Shown in pieces: positions 58,405 through 64,000 of a DNA stretch of 64,000 nt (position 1 is the stretch's first letter; the number at the start of each line of letters is the position of its first letter). A program made the position numbers and the translations under genes. The notes under the pieces were generated by a model. It worked only from the letters and a program-made list of their open reading frames with translations. It was not told the DNA's origin and did not search any database. Where the stretch lies: the NCBI GenBank assembly GCA_001695595.3, contig MBPM02000185.1, positions 1 to 64,000 on the forward strand, read 5' to 3'. Source of the DNA: Plasmopara viticola (taxonomy: Eukaryota; Oomycota; Peronosporomycetes; Peronosporales; Peronosporaceae).

Positions 58405-58860
58405 TCTTCGCTACGCTCTTGGCTATCGCTACCCCCGACACATTTCGAATGCAAAACTCTACGACCTCTGTGATGAGCGGCCGCTGAGACTACGACTGAC
58501 ACAAGCTCGCTGGCGCCTGTTTGGTCATGTACTTCGCCGCAATCCCGACATTCCAGCTAACCTCCAGATGCGTGCCTACTTCTTCTCCACCGCAGCAAAA
58601 TGGATCGGACGTCCCCGCACCACGATCCCCTCAACACTCGACCACGACCTTGTTTCCTGTGGCTCCGGCTTTCGACTCCGGACAGCACAAGACCTCGAAG
58701 TGCTTCGTACCCTTGCACAAGACCGAAAGAAATGGAAAACCCTCACGACCTCGGTGCTGGCTGCACTGCCCGCCGAACGAGACCCGACGTATGCGAACAC
58801 CACTCTATGCCGTGGACTAGCCAGACTGAGCCTAGCACGTGCATATCTTGGCTACGCGGC
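58405..58860 (+). mobile_element. 5'-truncated LINE copy (~455 bp) next to SAC3
   Basis: It matches 8068-8525 of the longer LINE, from the ALGYRYP region through ARWRLFGHV to the 3' end, with few differences. The 5' end is abrupt within the coding part, as expected for truncated reverse transcription. The last bases (from GCATATCTTGG) diverge from the other copies. It lies about 90 bp upstream of the SAC3 start codon, so it occupies the promoter or 5' UTR position of that gene. Confidence 0.82.
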
Positions 58861-58947
58861 AATTTACCTTATATTAGGCAAAATATCCTCAAAATTAAGT
58901 ATACGCCATGTTTTTGCCAAGCTAATTGTATTAATTAATTGCACGAG

Positions 58948-60288
58948 ATGACGCACGAGAAACGTCCCCACCGTCGCCGCGGCAAGGGCACAGCGCCAAC
59001 TACAATAACTTCCCCTTCCTCGTCTGAACCACTCAAGCATACATCAATACGAGGGCATTGCCACGCTTTTTGTCCCGTTAAAGAGAAGGTTGAACGTGCT
59101 CAAACTCAGGAGCTCAGTCGCTTCGAGTGCCCCACAGCCCGAAATCAAGACCTCGTGCCCGTAAAGAAATACCGTCGTGCTGCTGCCGGTCGGGATGTTT
59201 ACGAGACATCGGACCTCCGACCGGCGCCCATACTGCTCCAAACGCTACAATACTTATTCACGACGGTACTCCCCTGGCCACGAAGTGGCTTTGATGCGTG
59301 GGAGAACCGTCAAGCGGTCCAAGTTGTCGAGTTTCTCGCGGTTTATCATTTTATTAATGACCGGATACGCAGCGTACGACAAGATTTTACAGTGCAGGTA
59401 TGGGTATGAAACGCCTACTTAAAAGAATGCTTCTGACTTTTGATGGTGTTGATGCAGCGAATTGAAGATAGATCCTTAGTGACCGCGTTGCAGCAAACGG
59501 TTCGATTCCACTTGCTCGCAGGATTGCGAGCGATGCAATTGCTACCGAATGCAGTGTATCAACAAGAGTGGAGCGACACACTAAACGACCAACAGCTGGC
59601 GTCAGCTCTGTCGCAGCTCCAGACGCTGTACAATACGCCCAACGTGGCAAAGCTGTACGTCGTTGAGCTAGGCGAATTTATCGCATACGACGTGCTGTTG
59701 CACGCAAACGACCCTCAACTCGTCGCGTGGCGCCTGCTCAAGCTGTCACCTACACGACGCAACTTGCCAAGTGTGCAGCGGGCACTTCGCACCTTCGTGG
59801 CGTTGCAAACCGACGACTTTTATGCGTTCGTTGCCAACTTTGCTGCCATGTCGATGCTGGAGCGAGCGGTTTCGTTGCGTCATTTGCCGATTGTCTGGAC
59901 GCGCAGTCTGCATATGATGAACAAGGGATTGACGAAACAGGACCGGTTTCCATTGGAGCAACTCGCGCGGTGGCTGGGCCTTGCACACGCTACAAGTGAA
60001 GACGATGGTGGCAAACTTGCTGATCAACTATGTAAAGGGCTGAATATTCAAACACAACTTCCTTTATTCCCATCGTCTCAGACCGACTCGAGTGACGCCT
60101 GGGAAACGGATACTGTCGTGTCAACAAGATCGACAAGGACTGGGGTTGCGTTGTTCAAAGCTGCTCCATTGAAAGACCATCTCAACTTGGAAACTCAACG
60201 GCTGTTGCTTCGCCACATTGCACTTCAATCTGAAAAGGGCAATGCTGTGCAATCATCCGAGCTTATTATGGGAGCACTGCGAGATTGA
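58948..60288 (+). CDS. SAC3/GANP-domain protein (426 aa, two exons)
   Basis: Exon 1 is 58948-59397 and exon 2 is 59458-60288. The 60-bp intron starts GTATGGGTATG and ends TTGATGCAG, and keeps the frame (phase 0). The ATG at 58948 (MTHEKRPH) is conserved in the two pseudogene copies. A charged N-terminus leads to RGHCHAFCPVKEKVERAQTQ (residues 35-54), which matches the GTC--MCPEKE--RE start of SAC3/GANP domains, followed by VKKYRRAAAGRDV, SDLRPAPILLQTLQYL and NDRIRSVRQDFT. Exon 2 is the helical remainder. At this length it resembles the short SAC3D1-type members rather than full TREX-2 Sac3. Relatives act in mRNA export or centrosome function. It converges with ARS2, the stop codons being 240 bp apart. 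Its 5' part was duplicated twice with the effectors. Confidence 0.88.
59398..59457 (+). other. 60-bp intron of the SAC3 gene
   Basis: GT-AG borders in TGCAGGTATGGG and GATGCAGCGA. The pseudogene copies retain recognisable intron sequence, so they derive from genomic DNA rather than from spliced RNA. Confidence 0.85.
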
Positions 60289-60528
60289 TGGAAATCAGTA
60301 AAAAGTGTTTGTTTAGATTTTATTCTCACACATGTTAGAATGCCAAAATTGCAGCTGTAAGTGATCACGAGACAACAAGACTCGCCTCATGATACTTTCA
60401 TTGCATTCGACTGCTGCGCAACTCAAACTACACCTTGTACTTTGACGGTTCTTGCATACCTTGTAACAGCGCATGGTAGTGGGGAGAGACGAGGCTCTGA
60501 ACTTGTTCGCAACCTTTTCCCGTTGAAC

Positions 60529-62676
60529 TCACACTTTGGTTTTCTTTTTCGGAGGTGGCAAGCTGTCCAGTGCGTCAAAGCTCAATTCGACTTTGGTGTC
60601 CAATAAATTGTCTAAATCACGATACGACGTCGAGACTTGGCGAGGATCGACCGGCAACTCGCCGTCAGGAACTCGAGGCAGTGGTGCAGGTCCGCGCGAC
60701 GGTGAATTCCCGTAGCCACCACGATTGTTGAATCGTGGAGGCGAGCGCATTGGCCGATCAAAGGAACCCTGTCGCATCCAATCATCACGCATGGGAGGGC
60801 CACGACTTCGAAAATTATCGTCTCGGTAAAATCCCCGGCCACCTCCAAAGTCGCGATCAGGTCGTCCTCGATAGCCGCCATTATTCCGTCCATCATTCAC
60901 TCCTCCAGCACGGCCACCAAGGACAGCACCACCTGGCATACTGTTGCTCGTCTCGAGAGAAGGCATCGGACGTTGCTCGTCTTCTCGGTATTGTTCCCAC
61001 ATGTAACTTTCACCCACTTCGGCAATCTTGTCCACAACTAATTCCGGATGTTTGTTTCGAATGTGTTTCTTGACAAAATCCATGGCTTTGAAAAGTTTGG
61101 TACATAAGCGACAACGGTGTTTCCCGTCATCGCTCGCCTTTTCACCATAATTCGCGTACGTGTTCTCCAATGCAGCCTCCTCGCGCGCCTCGATCTCGTT
61201 CACGAGTGCACGATCCTTTGCACGCTTGGCTTCCACAACATCAGGTGCTAATTCTTTTAAATACGTTTGCACTTTTTCGTCCAATGCAGCCGCCCACCCG
61301 CCAATAACCTTGGCAGTCTCTCCACCCGTTGCCACATCTTTCCCTCCTGCTTCACTCTTGTCGGCAACTTCCTTTTCTTCGTCGGTCTTTTCCGACTTTG
61401 CAGCTTCTTGCCGTGCCTTTTCTTCCTCAAGATCCCGCGTAGAAGGTGAAGGACGGCAAAAGAGGGCTGGGTGTGCGTGCATGATATCCCCCATGTCAAG
61501 ACACTGCACGCCTGCGTAATAAATATAATGATGGACACGACGCAAGTACGCGACGACCACGTCAAGCTTGTGTTTTTCGGTTGGGTACTTAAGCGTCACT
61601 TCATCCGACGCTAGCAACGCATCAATCCCAAACCGCATGCGCTTGTCATCTGCACCATAAAATAAACGTGCGTCCAATGCTTGAGCAAGACGAAGCGATT
61701 GCGCAAAATCGGCTAGGAGTCGTTCTGGCACCGACAAGTACGATGGCGTCTTGAGCGGTGCACGTGCGCGATGAGGAGACACTTGAAGACGAAAGGGTGA
61801 AAATTGATTGCCGTCTTCGACAAATGTATTGTGAATCTTGGGCATAGCGTCGCTTGCGGCGGCCGTGGTCTCGTAGATAATGTACGCTGAACGATCAAAG
61901 TCAAATGCACTCTTTTTGACAGGATCCGATAGGTACAACTGTACAAACGGGCCACCCTATAGAAAAAGTAATCCTTAAGTGACAAAAAAACCAACCAACC
62001 TTACTTCAAGCAATCGTACCGCTTTCTTAATGGCTTCACTCAGTGTACCCACGGGACATGCACATGGTACACGACGTACGTACAAGATGCGGGCGCTGTT
62101 CTCAAGATCATTGGCAAAGTCTTCCCCGAGCGGGTTCACACCATTCTCAACCGGTGGTTGTTCATCAAGACAGATCGTTGCCGCTCCAGACTGCACGCGC
62201 TCGCCAAATTGCTTGGCTTCATTGATTTGCTGCGTCGTCTTGAGTTTCTCGACACGATAACGAAGCGCTGGGGAGTAGCGTTCTTGCAGCCATTCTTCGC
62301 GTTTATGCAGGTCAAAGAACGCACGCAACACGCGTTGCACGTGCTTCTTTTTGTACTCTTCGTACCGCTGTTGATACACCTCGGGGGACAATTCGTCCGT
62401 TTGTCGCATCATCCACACTTTGTACGACACCAATGGCTCGGGGAGCGATGACAGGCGGGAATCCCGACGCGAATCGTCAAAGCGCGGATTCGAGTCGTAA
62501 TTGTCACGGCCTCGACGAGGACTGCGGCTGCGACTTCGGCCGCGTGGACCTCGAAAGCGCATGTCATAGTTGTCACGGCTGTCGCTGCGGCGGCGAAAGT
62601 CGTCGCGCGGTCCATACAATGCATTCAGAGGCGGACCGCCCCCGCGGTGGTCGACGGGTGGAAAGTCCTCACGCAT
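60529..62676 (-). CDS. ARS2: ARS2/SERRATE homologue (699 aa, two exons)
   Basis: Exon 1 is 62676-62005 and exon 2 is 61956-60529. The 48-bp intron starts GTAAGGTTGG and ends TTCTATAG, phase 0. The N-terminus is rich in RS, RD and RGR (DNYDMRFRGPRGRSRSRSPRRG). The family core follows (SYKVWMMRQTDELSPEVYQQRYEEYKKKH split over this region, then FFDLHKREEWLQERYSP). A C2H2-type zinc finger CRLCTKLFKAMDFVKKHIRNKH uses C506, C509, H522 and H527. The C-terminal third is Gly/Arg-rich, with a basic end PPPKKKTKV. ARS2 links the nuclear cap-binding complex to miRNA processing, 3' end formation and RNA decay or export. Length is normal for the family. A CCCCACTAG just upstream of the ATG (about 62682-62690) could be a 3' splice site, so a short 5' noncoding or extra coding exon is possible. 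Confidence 0.9.
61957..62004 (-). other. 48-bp intron of ARS2
   Basis: Read on the minus strand it has GTAAGG at the donor and CTATAG at the acceptor. It joins LLE to GGPFVQLYLSD in frame. Without splicing, the exon 1 frame stops within the intron. Confidence 0.85.
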
Positions 62677-62945
62677 GGGCTCGACCTAGTGGGGAGAAGA
62701 GGCTTTAGAAGCGCGTAGAAGGCGTGAACCATGGACGACCGTCCGATGAAAATGTACGCACCATTCTGTGTCGAGTTGGAAAAGAAAGCTTTAAAGCGAG
62801 AGGAGACGCGGATATTAAAAGACTGGGACGTCTCCACCACTGGGTACTGCGTGTACCGATAAAAGGGTACAGAAATCTACTATGCATTAGTGGATCGAAT
62901 AAAGAGACTAACTGCAAGATGCAGGCAATAGTATATTGATTGCAA

Positions 62946-63518
62946 TTAGACTCCAGCGGCTCCTCGATTAGCAGCAGCCTTTTGACTACGAGGAGTCCCG
63001 ACTTTCTCATCAAAGCTAAAGTCCTCAGCGAAGGAGTCAACGCTCGTAACCGGAATTGCACCCGTAGTGAAAAGAATGTCGAATAGAATACACACAGACG
63101 CCATGAAGACGGCAATGATCGCCGTCACGATGTCAGAGCACTTGAAGTCACAGACTTCTTCTAATAAAATCATTATATCCTTGTCTAACCCCGAACATAC
63201 TGACTTCCCAACGGGTGCGGCCGAGACGGCGACAGCACTCGCAAACGTAAGCACAAGCCAAACCGAGTCGAAGAGAACAAACACACGTGGCCGTGGGAGA
63301 CGGAGCTTGCGCACGTCAAAGACCAGCACACGAAGCGTAAATGTAATGGACACTAGTGCTCCAACGACGATTAAAAAGTAGACTTGCTTGCCGGATCGGA
63401 ACAGCTCCTGGCCATAGTTACAGCTCTTCAGGCCACCAGACCCGGCCGTTCCGGCAGCAACTAGCGCAAGAAAGATCGTCAGCACCCGGACCGCCACCGG
63501 AGTTCGTTCGTGCACCAT
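62946..63518 (-). CDS. Four-span membrane protein (190 aa), MARVEL-like topology
   Basis: The frame is open to 63569 but begins there with TTG; the first ATG is at 63518 (MVHERTPVAV). Four hydrophobic segments lie at about residues 8-30, 46-67, 79-101 and 130-151. Both ends are hydrophilic, and the C-terminal tail of about 35 residues is acidic, then basic. Paired Cys residues occur in both extracytoplasmic loops (C33; C108, C123 and C127). The layout is that of small tetraspan MARVEL-type proteins, which are common in oomycetes and work in membrane or vesicle organisation. I cannot assign a family from sequence alone. GTCGTTTCAG just upstream of 63560 could be a 5' UTR intron acceptor. Confidence 0.75.
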   Translation of the reverse strand: MVHERTPVAVRVLTIFLALVAAGTAGSGGLKSCNYGQELFRSGKQVYFLIVVGALVSITFTLRVLVFDVRKLRLPRPRVFVLFDSVWLVLTFASAVAVSAAPVGKSVCSGLDKDIMILLEEVCDFKCSDIVTAIIAVFMASVCILFDILFTTGAIPVTSVDSFAEDFSFDEKVGTPRSQKAAANRGAAGV

Positions 63519-64000
63519 AGTTTTACTGTTAGCTCGAACGAGTTTTCGGATCCTTTTCTGAAACGACAATTCAAGAATGAAGTTAGTGGGTGTTGCATGT
63601 GTCGTGCTTAAGCTTTCATACTTAAAATAAATTGGTCACCGCAATACGCGATCGTGAAAGCCATGGGAAGCCACAAAAGGGCTGCACTCGAACGTTAGTT
63701 TGGCTAATAATAAGGGAAAGAGAGAAGTTGCTACTGTTTATTAGGCAACGAGCAGATGAGTCGAACTTGAATAACCTGAAGGACAGCGATACGATCTTCT
63801 GTCGTCGTTACCATATGTGCACTGAGCTGATGCCACTAAGTGATCATCGATTAATAATTGATAGGATGGAGCTCTCACCGGCTTTGGATTGAGCAGATTT
63901 TCGATGGAAAGGAGAAAAGCAGGATGAAGGAGATGAGCAGACGAATGGTACCAAAGTATCGAGTTGGGAAAGCCATGTGAGCTGGTGTTGCTAGGATGAG
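63519..64000. other. Right-end spacer
   Basis: This is the presumed promoter and 5' UTR of the tetraspan gene. No other gene is supported. Confidence 0.4.

Noticed and set aside
63632..63892. 86-codon frame at the right end
   Set aside because: It lies in the upstream spacer of the tetraspan gene, with no motif or supporting context.
1..64000. tRNA genes, rRNA genes and CRISPR-type arrays
   Set aside because: I scanned for T-arm-like motifs and regularly spaced repeats and found none that formed a credible gene or array.

Overview
The window looks like nuclear DNA of an oomycete, most likely a downy mildew or a close Phytophthora relative. The evidence is a set of secreted proteins with EER motifs and LWY-type helical repeats, very short GT-AG introns (48 and 60 bp), compact conserved genes and large AT-rich, transposon-littered spacers. 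I cannot name the species. A broken flagellar kinesin at 9.2-11.7 kb would suit a lineage that has reduced or lost its swimming zoospores.

Layout: 1-7.4 kb is gene-free and holds one arm of a diverged ~3 kb inverted repeat whose partner lies at 31-34 kb. 7.4-8.5 kb is an internally deleted LINE. It is followed by a 3' fragment of an M13 (neprilysin-type) peptidase and, convergent to it, a full-length kinesin-9 (KIF9-like) pseudogene with a nonsense codon and a frameshift. A short EER-bearing candidate effector with a C-terminal membrane anchor lies at 13.1-13.7 kb, and a 791-residue secreted LWY-repeat effector at 19.4-21.8 kb. From 24.5 to 43 kb there is essentially only decayed DNA, apart from one possible 59-codon secreted ORF at 41.7 kb.

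43-60 kb is the most informative part. Three paralogous secreted effectors (degenerate RxLR plus EER, LWY-like C-termini) alternate with 5' pieces of a SAC3-domain gene, and the intact SAC3 gene lies at the right end. This is a tandem array in which the effector and the 5' end of its neighbour were copied together. Between effectors 2 and 3 sits a 5.9 kb DNA transposon with ~160 bp terminal inverted repeats and a perfect 9-bp target duplication (Mutator type). A Copia LTR retrotransposon is nested inside it.

60.5-63.5 kb is conserved housekeeping territory: an ARS2/SERRATE orthologue and a four-span membrane protein, both on the minus strand.

Scattered through the window are five copies, in two structural classes, of elements sharing exact LINE 5' and 3' ends. 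Four are ~320 bp. They resemble the non-autonomous RIME/NARTc derivatives of trypanosome LINEs. A sixth, 5'-truncated copy abuts the intact SAC3 gene.
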